Assembly (NCBI RefSeq): GCF_014642915.1
Contig: NZ_BMJE01000001.1
Span: 1-64,000 of the forward strand
Origin: Flavobacterium suaedae
GTDB taxonomy: Bacteria > Bacteroidota > Bacteroidia > Flavobacteriales > Flavobacteriaceae
Direction of reading: 5' to 3'
Length of the DNA stretch: 64,000 nucleotides
The notes under the pieces are model-generated. The model was not told where the DNA came from and made no database searches. It saw only the letters and a list, made by a program, of their open reading frames with translations. Each line of letters opens with the position of its first letter. Within the stretch, counting starts at the first letter, position 1. This document shows positions 9,459 to 18,457 of the stretch, piece after piece. The position numbers were made by a program, and so were the translations under genes.

Positions 9459-9466
9459 TAATTTTG
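9459..9466 (+). promoter_or_regulatory. Candidate -7 promoter element of the metal-efflux operon
   Basis: TAATTTTG matches the Bacteroidota -7 consensus TAnnTTTG and lies 45 bp upstream of the first gene of the efflux operon. The -33 element is weak. Confidence 0.4.
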
Positions 9467-9510
9467 TTTAAGGATGATATATTGAAATTTATTTTCTATT
9501 TTTACAAACG

Positions 9511-9837
9511 ATGCAGAAAACAAGGCAAATATTTATCAAGTTTTTATCAGTTTATTTACTGGTGCTAATGATATTGCCTTGCAGTGATGCCCATGCTTCT
9601 CTTGGTAACACAAACTCAGTGCAATTGAGTCAACAGGCAGACGATGAACATCATGATATGGAAATTTGTACACCCTTTTGCGTTTGCAGCAGTTGTGTTG
9701 TAGGTGTAGTATTACAACCTGTGACGGAGTTCTGTATTTTCATTCCTGAAATACCTTCTGCTCTAATTTCAAACTTCTACCAATCGGTAAAGTCCGATTT
9801 TCATGGCTCCATCTGGCAGCCACCCCAATTAGTTTAA
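9511..9837 (+). CDS. DUF6660 family protein, exported, metal-efflux associated
   Basis: A 108-residue protein with a signal peptide (residues 1-30, ending near SDAHAS). A short acidic/histidine stretch (DDEHHDMEICTPFC) precedes a CxxFCxCSSC cluster near residues 49-57. This Cys/His content suggests periplasmic metal binding, though no structure is known. Proteins of this family are found directly upstream of CzcA-type pumps in Bacteroidota, as here, 82 bp before the CzcA start. It is probably the first gene of the operon. A role as a small metal sensor or chaperone is inference from position and cysteines. Confidence 0.75.
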   Translation: MQKTRQIFIKFLSVYLLVLMILPCSDAHASLGNTNSVQLSQQADDEHHDMEICTPFCVCSSCVVGVVLQPVTEFCIFIPEIPSALISNFYQSVKSDFHGSIWQPPQLV

Positions 9838-9919
9838 TGATTTTCCGGCGATGAGCCGGGTTATGCCGCATGTATATATGTGGTGGTATTTATTAAATCA
9901 TTATACTAATAAATTTTCA

Positions 9920-12900
9920 ATGTTAGATAAAATCATACGTTTTAGCATCAACAATAAGTTTATTGTTGCTTTATTGACTTTGGTATTGGTTGTAGTGGGC
10001 ACATACTCATTGTATAACCTTCCAATCGATGCCTTGCCTGATATTACAAATAATCAGGTACAAATTATTACCAGTTCTCCAACACTTGCAACCCAAGAGG
10101 TGGAACAACTTATTTCTTACCCTATTGAGCAATCCGTAAAGTCGATACCCAAGATAGTAGAACTTCGCTCCATAAGCCGCTTTGGGCTAAGCGTGGTAAC
10201 CATTGTTTTTAAGGAAGATGTCGATATTTACTGGGCGCGTGCACAAATCTCAGAGCGCATAAAAGAGGCGGAGAATATTATCCCGAAGAGCCTGGGTACT
10301 CCGGAAATGTCCCCGATAAGTACAGGTCTTGGTGAAATTTACCAGTATGTAGTTTTTCCTGAAAAAGGTTTTGAGGATAAGTATGATGCGACCCAATTGC
10401 GCACCATACAGGACTGGATCATAAAACCGCAATTAACCGGGACACCCGGCGTGGCAGAGGTAAATACCCTTGGCGGCCTGCTCAAGCAATATGAAATTGC
10501 CGTGCAGCCGGACCGCCTTAAAAGCATGAATACGACAGTTGCCGAAATTTTCGAAGCGCTTGAAGCCAATAACGAAAATACAGGAGGAGCTTATATTGAC
10601 AAGAAGCCTTATGCCTACTTTATCAGGGGTATAGGAATGGTTAGCAGTATTGATGACATCAATAAGATTGTTATTAAGAATGTTAATGGCATACCTATCC
10701 TTATAAGGGATGTGGCAAAGGTGCAGATTGGGAGCAGCATCCGTTACGGAGCGGTTACCAAAGATGGCAAGGGCGAGGAGGTAAGCGGATTTGTAATGAT
10801 GCTTAAAGGAGAGAACAGTGGACAGGTTGTACAACGCGTGAAGGATAAGATGGAACAGATTAAAGCTACCTTACCTGAGGGCGTTGCCATTGAGCCGTTT
10901 ATTGATAGAACCGTTATGGTTGATAATGCTATAGATACCGTTCAGACCAACTTAATAGAAGGTGCCCTGATTGTGGTATTTGTACTGGTGTTGTTGCTTG
11001 GTAACTGGCGTGCAGGACTGGTCGTGGCTTCAGTAATCCCACTTGCACTTTTGTTTGCTATTAGCATGATGAAATTATTTGGTGTCAGCGGTAACCTGAT
11101 GAGCCTCGGTGCTATCGATTTTGGTATTATTGTAGATGGTGCGGTCATAATTGTAGAAGCTATCATTCACAGGCTTGAAGTCAGGAAGAAACAAAAGCTT
11201 ACCGTCAACGAGATGGATGCGGAGGTTTACGGGGCTGCCTCAAGGATACGTAGCAGTGCGGCCTTTGGAGAAATCATCATACTGATAGTTTACCTGCCGA
11301 TATTGGCCCTTGTGGGTGTGGAAGGTAAAATGTTCGGGCCAATGGCACAAACCGTATCATTTGCTATCCTAGGGGCGTTTATACTTTCCCTGACATATGT
11401 GCCAATGATGAGTGCTTTGGTGCTTAAAAAGGAAACCGGACATAATCCAAATTTTAGCGATAGGATCATTTCTTCGGTATACAATATTTATCGTCCCCTG
11501 CTTGACAGGGCACTGAATGTAAAGGGAACGATACTTGGGTTTTCGGTGGCATTATTTACTGCTGCGCTTTTAGTTTTCAACTCGTTGGGAGGGGAATTTA
11601 TACCTACTCTGGACGAAGGTGATATTGCTACACACCTTATAATAGCGTCGGGAAGTTCGCTGTCTCAGGAAATTGAGGCCACTACCAAAGCTGAAAAAAT
11701 ACTTAAGGATAAATTTCCGGAAATTAAAATGATCGTCACCAAGATAGGCAGCGCCGAAATCCCGACGGACCCTATGCCCATTGAGGCAGGTGACATGATC
11801 ATCATACTCAAAGACAAGGATGAGTGGACCTCCGCAGAGACCAAAGAAGAGCTCATGGAAAAAATGGAGGAAGCCCTGGAGGAAATACCGGGGGCTACTA
11901 CGGAGTTCTCGCAACCGGTACAGATGCGTATGAATGAGCTAATGACAGGGGTAAGGAGCGATGTGGCCATCAAGATATTTGGGGAGGATATCGATATGCT
12001 GGTTAGCAAGGGAGACGAGGTTACCCAAATGATCAAAGATATACCCGGGGTCGCTGATGCAAAGGCAGAGCGGGTTGCAGGCCTCCCCCAGATAACGATA
12101 CGCTATAACAAGGACAGGCTTGCGCTCTACGGGCTGAATGTAGGTGACCTGAACAGGGTGATCCGCATGGGTTTTGCAGGCGAGAAAGCAGGTATTGTAT
12201 ATGAAGGCGAGAAACGTTTCGACCTGGTGGTAAGGCTGGAAGAAGAAAGCAGGCAGGATATCAGCAGCCTTAAATCGCTTTACGTTACACTGCCATCGGG
12301 CAGCCAAATCCCTTTGGAGCAGGTAGCCGATATCAAATACGAGGAAGGGCCGATGCAGATCAGCAGGGAAGACGGCAGGCGCAGGATAGTTATAGGGTTT
12401 AATGTCCGTGGGGCAGATGTGGAATCGGTTGTGAACAAAATACAGGATAAGCTCGGAGCAAGCCTTAAGCTGCCTGCAGGTTATTACATTACTTACGGAG
12501 GACAGTTTGAGAACCTTGTGGAGGCTAACAAGCGCCTAATGATTGCCGTGCCTGCGGCTCTTGCGCTGATTTTCGTATTGCTGTACTTTACGTTTAAATC
12601 TTTGAAGCAATCCATCCTGATCTTTACCGCAATACCCCTTTCGGCAATAGGCGGCGTGTTTGCGCTGTGGCTGAGAGGTATGCCGTTCAGTATTTCCGCT
12701 GGTGTCGGATTTATAGCCCTGTTCGGAGTGGCGGTATTAAATGGTATCGTACTGATCGCCTATTTTAACCAACTTAAATCAGAAGGCATGACTGATATTT
12801 TCAAACGCATCCATGAAGGCACGAAGGCGAGGCTCAGGCCTGTAATCCTTACCGCATCGGTGGCGTCCCTGGGCTTTTTGCCAATGGCGCTGAGTACGGG

Positions 12901-14260
12901 TGCGGGTGCCGAGGTGCAGAAACCCTTGGCAACGGTTGTAATCGGGGGGCTCATCACAGCTACGCTGCTAACCCTTGTAGTGCTGCCGATACTGTATTAC
13001 TATTTTGAGAAGGGATTTGGATACAAATCAAAAATCGGGGTTGCTTCCATTATAGCGCTGCTGTTCTCGATCTCGGGCAACGCCCAGACGATAAAGAGCC
13101 TGGATGTGAATTCCGCCATTACAACAGCAGTCCAGAATAATAAAGGTGTCCAGTCCTCCTTACTGGAGAGCCGTATGCAGTCACAGCTGAAGGGGACGGC
13201 TTTTGATTTGCCTAAGACTGAAGTTAGCGGGACCTTCGGTCAAGTGAACACCGCCGCCCAGGATAAATATATCAGTATTTCCCAGAATTTCAGCCCCTTC
13301 CAGTTTGGGGCGCGGAGGAAACTGTTGAATGAGACCGCCGCAGCATCGGAACTGCGCGTTGCGGTCACAAAGCAAGAGCTGTCCTACAGGGTACGGCAAT
13401 CATGGAACGCCATGCTTTATTATACAGAGCTCAATAAGATACTTCAGGAACAAAACGGCTATATGCAGAAATTTGTACGGGCAGCCGACCTGAAATTCCG
13501 GACAGGGGAGACGGGATCCCTTGAAAACACCATGGCAATTGCCAAACAGCAGGAACTGCAGCAGCAGATCAAGCAAAACGAGACCATGATAAAAGTGGAG
13601 CATTCCAGGATGCGGATCCTGCTGAACCTTGAAGGAGACTTCACCATTACCGATACAACCTTCATTCCGCTTGTGGGTATCGCCGTACGTGATTCGGCCC
13701 GTTTGAAGCAAAATGCCAATGTACAGCTCGCAGTACAGGAGCTGGAAGTAGCCAAAGCCGGCTCAAGGGTGGAGCGTTCTGCCCTGATGCCTGATTTTAC
13801 AGCAGGTTATTTTATCCAGTCCATGCGAGGTGTGCAGGATGTCAACGGTTCGCCGGTCAACTATGGCAGCTCCCTGCAATTTCAGGGATTTTCGGTAGGC
13901 ATCGGGATACCTATTTTCGCAGGGAGCGGGTCAGCCAGGATCAGGGCTGCCAAGACCAATGTTGAAGTACAGCAGATGAACGCAGATTACCTCCTGGCAC
14001 AATTACAGGGTGAATTTCAACAGCAGCTGGAACAGCTCAGCACTTTTGAATCGCTGATAAACTACTATAATGCCACAGCATTGCCCAACGCCGATACTAT
14101 CGTTAATAATTCGACGAAGGCATACATGAATGGTGATATATCCTATGTTGAATATATGCAGGGCCTGGAAACAGCCCTGAATATAAGGACGAACTATATC
14201 AATGCGGTGAACAAGCATAACCAGGCGGTGATCTACCTTCAATTTCTATTAAACCAATAA
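9920..14260 (+). CDS. czcA: CzcA/CusA-family heavy-metal RND efflux pump fused to a TolC-like domain
   Basis: I place the start at the ATG at 9920 (MLDKIIRFSINNK), giving about 1446 residues. An upstream alternative at 9851 adds 23 atypical residues. Residues 1-1035 form a heavy-metal RND transporter with two sets of membrane helices and large periplasmic loops. The HME-type signature in helix 4 is present (LGAIDFGIIVDGAVIIVE), with the proton-relay aspartates. A second signal-like hydrophobic stretch near 1055-1070 (VASIIALLFSISGNAQ) leads into a TolC-like domain of about 400 residues, rich in heptads. This fusion is common in Bacteroidota and joins the inner-membrane pump and outer-membrane channel in one polypeptide, perhaps cleaved after export. 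Substrates are probably Co2+, Zn2+, Cd2+ or Cu+, not separable by sequence. It is followed directly by the adaptor gene. Confidence 0.92.
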   Translation: MLDKIIRFSINNKFIVALLTLVLVVVGTYSLYNLPIDALPDITNNQVQIITSSPTLATQEVEQLISYPIEQSVKSIPKIVELRSISRFGLSVVTIVFKEDVDIYWARAQISERIKEAENIIPKSLGTPEMSPISTGLGEIYQYVVFPEKGFEDKYDATQLRTIQDWIIKPQLTGTPGVAEVNTLGGLLKQYEIAVQPDRLKSMNTTVAEIFEALEANNENTGGAYIDKKPYAYFIRGIGMVSSIDDINKIVIKNVNGIPILIRDVAKVQIGSSIRYGAVTKDGKGEEVSGFVMMLKGENSGQVVQRVKDKMEQIKATLPEGVAIEPFIDRTVMVDNAIDTVQTNLIEGALIVVFVLVLLLGNWRAGLVVASVIPLALLFAISMMKLFGVSGNLMSLGAIDFGIIVDGAVIIVEAIIHRLEVRKKQKLTVNEMDAEVYGAASRIRSSAAFGEIIILIVYLPILALVGVEGKMFGPMAQTVSFAILGAFILSLTYVPMMSALVLKKETGHNPNFSDRIISSVYNIYRPLLDRALNVKGTILGFSVALFTAALLVFNSLGGEFIPTLDEGDIATHLIIASGSSLSQEIEATTKAEKILKDKFPEIKMIVTKIGSAEIPTDPMPIEAGDMIIILKDKDEWTSAETKEELMEKMEEALEEIPGATTEFSQPVQMRMNELMTGVRSDVAIKIFGEDIDMLVSKGDEVTQMIKDIPGVADAKAERVAGLPQITIRYNKDRLALYGLNVGDLNRVIRMGFAGEKAGIVYEGEKRFDLVVRLEEESRQDISSLKSLYVTLPSGSQIPLEQVADIKYEEGPMQISREDGRRRIVIGFNVRGADVESVVNKIQDKLGASLKLPAGYYITYGGQFENLVEANKRLMIAVPAALALIFVLLYFTFKSLKQSILIFTAIPLSAIGGVFALWLRGMPFSISAGVGFIALFGVAVLNGIVLIAYFNQLKSEGMTDIFKRIHEGTKARLRPVILTASVASLGFLPMALSTGAGAEVQKPLATVVIGGLITATLLTLVVLPILYYYFEKGFGYKSKIGVASIIALLFSISGNAQTIKSLDVNSAITTAVQNNKGVQSSLLESRMQSQLKGTAFDLPKTEVSGTFGQVNTAAQDKYISISQNFSPFQFGARRKLLNETAAASELRVAVTKQELSYRVRQSWNAMLYYTELNKILQEQNGYMQKFVRAADLKFRTGETGSLENTMAIAKQQELQQQIKQNETMIKVEHSRMRILLNLEGDFTITDTTFIPLVGIAVRDSARLKQNANVQLAVQELEVAKAGSRVERSALMPDFTAGYFIQSMRGVQDVNGSPVNYGSSLQFQGFSVGIGIPIFAGSGSARIRAAKTNVEVQQMNADYLLAQLQGEFQQQLEQLSTFESLINYYNATALPNADTIVNNSTKAYMNGDISYVEYMQGLETALNIRTNYINAVNKHNQAVIYLQFLLNQ

Positions 14261-14270
14261 TGTGACTATA

Positions 14271-15608
14271 ATGAAAAATATAAAGCTTAAACATATACTG
14301 TATATAATTTTGGGGCTGGCAGCCGTGTTTGCCTTCGATTACTTCCTGCTGAGCAATACTATGGAAGGCGATGCCCACAACCATGAGCACGAACAGGAAG
14401 AAAAGAGGCAGGAAAGCGGTGAAAAGAAAACATCTGCCATTAAGGAAGTCGAGCTCAATGAGGCGCAGTTCACAGCTTCCTCAATCGAGCTCGGGACATT
14501 TTCATTGAAAAACCTCAGCGAAGTTGTCAATGCCAACGGCTATACAAAACTTCCCCCGCAAAACCAGGCGGACGTCTCAGTGCACATGACAGGTATCGTC
14601 AAGTCCATTAACGTCATAGAAGGGCAGTTCGTAAAGAAAGGGCAGGTGCTGGCGACCCTTGAGAGCCCTGAATTTGCGCAGCTACAAGAAGCTTACCTAA
14701 CTTCCAAAAGCAACCTGGAGTTCCTAAAACTTGAATACGATAGGCAGAAGATACTCAGTGAGGAAAACGTAAATTCCAAGAAAGTGTTCCAACGCACCAA
14801 ATCCGATTATGATATCGAGAAAGCGCGGCTGGCTTCCCTTGACAGGCAGCTGTCAGTGCTGAACCTCAGTAAGTCATCGGCCACATCGGTAATGTCACTT
14901 ACCGCACCTTTATCAGGCTACGTTACGCAAGTGAACGTCAAACTCGGCAGCAATGCGGAAGTTGGTAAGCCGCTGTTCACCATCGTGGATAATTCCAAGC
15001 TCCATGTAGACCTTCTTGTGTATGAGAAGGACCTCCAAAAGGTAAAAGAGGGGCAAAACATCAGGTTCGTGCTGACCAACCAGGACAATACCGAAATAAT
15101 AGGCAAGGTATTCAATGTGAGCAAGTCCTTTGAAAACGATACCAAGTCGGTTGCCGTACATGCGGAGATACTGAACCCGACAAAGTCACTTATATCGGGG
15201 ATGTATGTCAATGCGCTTATCGATGTGGGCACAAGCCAGGTAGAGGCACTGCCTGCCGATGCGGTTATAAGGGCTGACGGCAGGGAGTATATCTTTGTCC
15301 TGGAAGAAGGGCATGAGGAACCCCCTCATGATAAGCAGGAAGGCCACAGCCACGATGACGGGCATGGGCACGACCACGACGCCCAGGTGGGCCACACTCA
15401 TGATGACGGCCACGAGCATAAAGAACCGGAAGGCAAAACCTACCATTTCCAGCGTATTGAGGTCAAGACAGGAACAAGCCAGTTAGGTTATGTCCAGGTG
15501 ACAATCCTGAAGGATATTGAAAAAGATGCCAAAATCGTGCTCAAAGGCGCTTATTATATCCAAAGCCACCTGCTTAAGAGCGAAGGAGGCGGAGGCCACC
15601 AACACTAA
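14271..15608 (+). CDS. czcB: CzcB-type periplasmic adaptor of the RND metal pump
   Basis: The adaptor is about 445 residues. The ATG at 14271 is preferred over a GTG at 14262. It has an N-terminal membrane anchor (residues 8-26) and a His/Glu-rich stretch (DAHNHEHEQEEK). The lipoyl/barrel-sandwich and alpha-hairpin parts typical of membrane-fusion proteins follow (residues 80-250, e.g. VHMTGIVKSINVIEGQFVKKGQ). Near residues 355-385 there is a striking His/Asp-rich loop with many HDDGH units, a likely metal-binding site. The protein bridges the CzcA pump and its outer-membrane part and may hand metal over to it. The spacing of 10 bp to czcA and 17 bp to the ATPase gene supports one operon. The fold assignment is solid; the metal is not determined. 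Confidence 0.9.
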   Translation: MKNIKLKHILYIILGLAAVFAFDYFLLSNTMEGDAHNHEHEQEEKRQESGEKKTSAIKEVELNEAQFTASSIELGTFSLKNLSEVVNANGYTKLPPQNQADVSVHMTGIVKSINVIEGQFVKKGQVLATLESPEFAQLQEAYLTSKSNLEFLKLEYDRQKILSEENVNSKKVFQRTKSDYDIEKARLASLDRQLSVLNLSKSSATSVMSLTAPLSGYVTQVNVKLGSNAEVGKPLFTIVDNSKLHVDLLVYEKDLQKVKEGQNIRFVLTNQDNTEIIGKVFNVSKSFENDTKSVAVHAEILNPTKSLISGMYVNALIDVGTSQVEALPADAVIRADGREYIFVLEEGHEEPPHDKQEGHSHDDGHGHDHDAQVGHTHDDGHEHKEPEGKTYHFQRIEVKTGTSQLGYVQVTILKDIEKDAKIVLKGAYYIQSHLLKSEGGGGHQH

Positions 15609-15625
15609 TCACAAAATTATGCACT

Positions 15626-17542
15626 ATGAATAACGACAATGCTTCAATTACACAGGGCTCGACCGCAAAAATTGTGGAAGACAATGAGGGCTGTAAAGGG
15701 CACTGGCCGTTGCTTTTGGCAATAGCCATTCTTTTTGTAATGCTTACACTGGAATATGGTTTTGACTATATTCCGGTATTTCCTTATAATTTTATCATTT
15801 ATGCTATAGCTTATTTGTTATCAGGATATAATGTACTTTTTTTAGCCTGGAGTAAGGCAAAAAGATTTGCTTTCTTCAATGAGTTTTTTCTTATGAGCGT
15901 TGCCACCTTAGGTGCATTTGCTATCGGATCCTACAGTGAAGGGGTAGCTGTTATGGCTTTTTACTCCATAGGGGAGTGGTTCCAAGACAGTGCGGTAAAT
16001 AAAGCTAAACACAGTATCAAGGCACTGCTTGATGTTCGACCGGACGAAGTGACAGTAATCCGTAGCAATAAGACAGAAGTTATTCATCCTAAGGAGGTAA
16101 AGGTTGGTGAGGTTATACAGGTGAAGCCGGGGGAGAAAGTTGCCCTGGACGGTGAGCTGGTATCTGATAAAGCCTCGTTTAACACAGCAGCCCTGACCGG
16201 TGAGAGTAAGCCTGATACTAAGCAAAAAGGCGAGAGGATCTTTGCCGGAATGATAAATCTCAATACAGTGGCCGAAGTAAAGGTTACAGCTTTGTTTCAG
16301 GACAGCAAGCTCAGCCGGATACTGGAAATGGTGCAGGATGCTACCTCACGGAAATCACAGACACAGCTTTTCATAAGCCGTTTTGCTAAGGTGTATACGC
16401 CCATTGTTTTTGCATTAGCTTTGCTTGTTTGCCTGGTCCCTTACTTGTTTGTAGAGGACTATATTTTTGAGGTTTGGTTCTATCGCGCACTTGTCTTTCT
16501 TGTTATCAGCTGTCCGTGTGCCTTAGTGGTCTCTATCCCATTAGGCTATTTTGGAGGGATCGGCCTTGCTTCACGAAAAGGTATCTTGTTTAAGGGTTCT
16601 AATTTTCTAGATGTAATGACGGAGGTTGATGTTGTAGTAATGGATAAAACAGGGACATTGACCGAAGGCATTTTTAAAGTACAGGAAGTTGTAGCTCAGG
16701 GTGTGACGGAAAACGAACTGCTTAAATTGGCGGCTGTCTTGGAAAGCCAATCAACACATCCTATCGGACTGGCAGTAATGGAATACGTCGGTAAGGAAGC
16801 TTTGCACAACATCTCTATCTCAAATGTAGAGGAGATTTCCGGGCACGGGCTCAAAGGCATCGTCGCTGGGAAAGAAGTCCTTGCAGGCAACACAAAACTG
16901 ATGAAGAAATTTAATATTGATTACCCGCATAGTGTAGATGCAAAAGTATATACCATAGTTGTGGTAGCTATTGATAATCAATACAGCGGGTACATTACTA
17001 TAGCTGATCAAATAAAGGAGGATGCACCAGTAGTTATAACTGAACTGCATAACTTGGGTATACAGACAGTTATGCTCTCCGGAGATAAAGAGACTGTGGT
17101 TAAACAGGTTGCAAAGGAAATCGGGATTGACAATGCTTATGGCGACCTGCTTCCAGAAGGTAAGGTTGAAAAGGTTCAGGAATTAAAAGACCAGGGAAAA
17201 CGGATAGCTTTTGTGGGTGACGGGGTTAACGATGCACCTGTTGTGGCACTCGCTGATGCCGGTATTGCCATGGGAGGACTTGGTAGCGATGCCACAATAG
17301 AAACAGCTGATATCGTAATACAGAATGATCAGCCTTCCAAAATAGTCACCGCTATTCGTGCCGGAAAGCTAACAAAGAAAATCGTTTGGCAGAATATAAT
17401 TTTAGCGATGACTGTTAAAATTATTGTTTTAGGACTTGGTGCAGGAGGAGTTGCCAATTTGTGGGAGGCTGTTATTGCCGATGTAGGTGTTGCCCTGCTT
17501 GCCATACTGAATGCAGTACGAATACAGAAGTCTGACATTTAG
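15626..17542 (+). CDS. Heavy-metal P1B-type ATPase (Zn/Cd/Co exporter)
   Basis: A 638-residue P1B ATPase with the full motif set: TGES (actuator), SCPCALV (CPC metal site in helix 6), DKTGTLTE (phosphorylation aspartate near residue 341), STHPIG (nucleotide domain) and GDGVNDAPVVALADAGIAMG. No N-terminal HMA domain is seen; the N-terminus is short with one cysteine before the first helix. Its product should pump Zn2+, Cd2+ or Co2+ from the cytoplasm to the periplasm, where the CzcAB complex can remove it. The gene is somewhat more AT-rich than czcA/czcB, hinting at a separate origin. It is 17 bp after czcB and ends the operon. Confidence 0.93.
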   Translation: MNNDNASITQGSTAKIVEDNEGCKGHWPLLLAIAILFVMLTLEYGFDYIPVFPYNFIIYAIAYLLSGYNVLFLAWSKAKRFAFFNEFFLMSVATLGAFAIGSYSEGVAVMAFYSIGEWFQDSAVNKAKHSIKALLDVRPDEVTVIRSNKTEVIHPKEVKVGEVIQVKPGEKVALDGELVSDKASFNTAALTGESKPDTKQKGERIFAGMINLNTVAEVKVTALFQDSKLSRILEMVQDATSRKSQTQLFISRFAKVYTPIVFALALLVCLVPYLFVEDYIFEVWFYRALVFLVISCPCALVVSIPLGYFGGIGLASRKGILFKGSNFLDVMTEVDVVVMDKTGTLTEGIFKVQEVVAQGVTENELLKLAAVLESQSTHPIGLAVMEYVGKEALHNISISNVEEISGHGLKGIVAGKEVLAGNTKLMKKFNIDYPHSVDAKVYTIVVVAIDNQYSGYITIADQIKEDAPVVITELHNLGIQTVMLSGDKETVVKQVAKEIGIDNAYGDLLPEGKVEKVQELKDQGKRIAFVGDGVNDAPVVALADAGIAMGGLGSDATIETADIVIQNDQPSKIVTAIRAGKLTKKIVWQNIILAMTVKIIVLGLGAGGVANLWEAVIADVGVALLAILNAVRIQKSDI

Positions 17543-17590
17543 ACATTTCTTTTAAATATAAAGTTGAGAAATAAATACAGGCTAATATTT

Positions 17591-17857
17591 TCAATGTAAA
17601 ATCAATTGTAATGGATACTTTAAGTTATTGGTTAATTTGAGAAAGAAGATAGATCTTACAATGTTTTCTGTGACAGTCCACTTTTTAGTATGAAACCCAA
17701 AATGGCAGTCAGATACAAAAGTGGTATTGTCACAAAAATTATTCGATCTTCCATAGTTATTCTCAAAGGAAAAGACCGAAAAGCGAGTACCATGGCAAAC
17801 GGGGCATTCCACCTCATAAAATTTTTGTAAAAGACTGATTTTCTGCCAAAAAGGCAT
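17591..17857 (-). CDS. Possible small Cys-containing protein
   Basis: An 88-codon frame with an ATG start. The product has a CPVCHG motif near residue 19 and two further cysteines, plus His residues, which could make a zinc-knuckle-like fold. The composition is plausible but no family is recognised and there is no obvious ribosome-binding site. It lies convergent to the metal ATPase, in the otherwise empty 17543-18036 gap. It may be spurious; nothing else is seen in this gap. Confidence 0.3.
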   Translation of the reverse strand: MPFWQKISLLQKFYEVECPVCHGTRFSVFSFENNYGRSNNFCDNTTFVSDCHFGFHTKKWTVTENIVRSIFFLKLTNNLKYPLQLILH

Positions 17858-18036
17858 ATCTAAGTATTCAACCGCCAGTAATGACTGTTTTCGCTGTCAG
17901 TTGCTATTAAGTGTATTGAGACTATCTTTCCTGTGGTTTTGATGCATTGAAAGCACTTTTTTTACAACTCACTGAACGCTTTTTGTAACATGTTTCAATA
18001 AGGATACTTATATATTGCATGGCTTAATGACACAAA

Positions 18037-18354
18037 ATGAAAAAGCATCCCTTTACAGCTGACGGTATACAGGCATTTCACAGTGAAATGTCGATGTATG
18101 ATGAGGAACGCCTGGTAAACGAAGCTGTCGTTTTAGCAGAGGATTGCCTTGGCTACCTCAATCAGAAATTTGAGATTGATGTTTCAATGCTGGAAGCCAT
18201 GAGAATGTTGGATACACAGCAGATGTTCACTTTAGGATGGTGCCTTGCCATCGCGGTTATCAACAGGCAACCTATAACTTTTGCAGATAATATTTTCAGT
18301 ATTGCAAGTCCTGTAGTGTTGCATAACCCAATTTATACTTTTACTATCAAATGA
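18037..18354 (+). CDS. Hypothetical 105-residue protein
   Basis: A soluble, mildly acidic protein with predicted helices (residues 8-85), a natural composition and an ATG start. No signal peptide, membrane helix or known motif is visible. It is the only plus-strand gene between the efflux operon and the long minus-strand block, and is convergent with the 361-residue gene next to the NACHT gene. I do not recognise it and propose no function. Small cargo genes of this kind are common on such elements. Confidence 0.55.
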   Translation: MKKHPFTADGIQAFHSEMSMYDEERLVNEAVVLAEDCLGYLNQKFEIDVSMLEAMRMLDTQQMFTLGWCLAIAVINRQPITFADNIFSIASPVVLHNPIYTFTIK

Positions 18355-18457
18355 GTTTAGCTGACCTTCCCGGATTGTCAGATAGCTATTATAGTTTGTC
18401 GCTGAAATCATAAGATATAACTTTTTCAACCAAGTGCTTATCCAGCTGTTAATGCTC

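Noticed and set aside
10250-13755. Many antisense frames over czcA
   Set aside because: Shadows of a strongly coding GC-richer gene.
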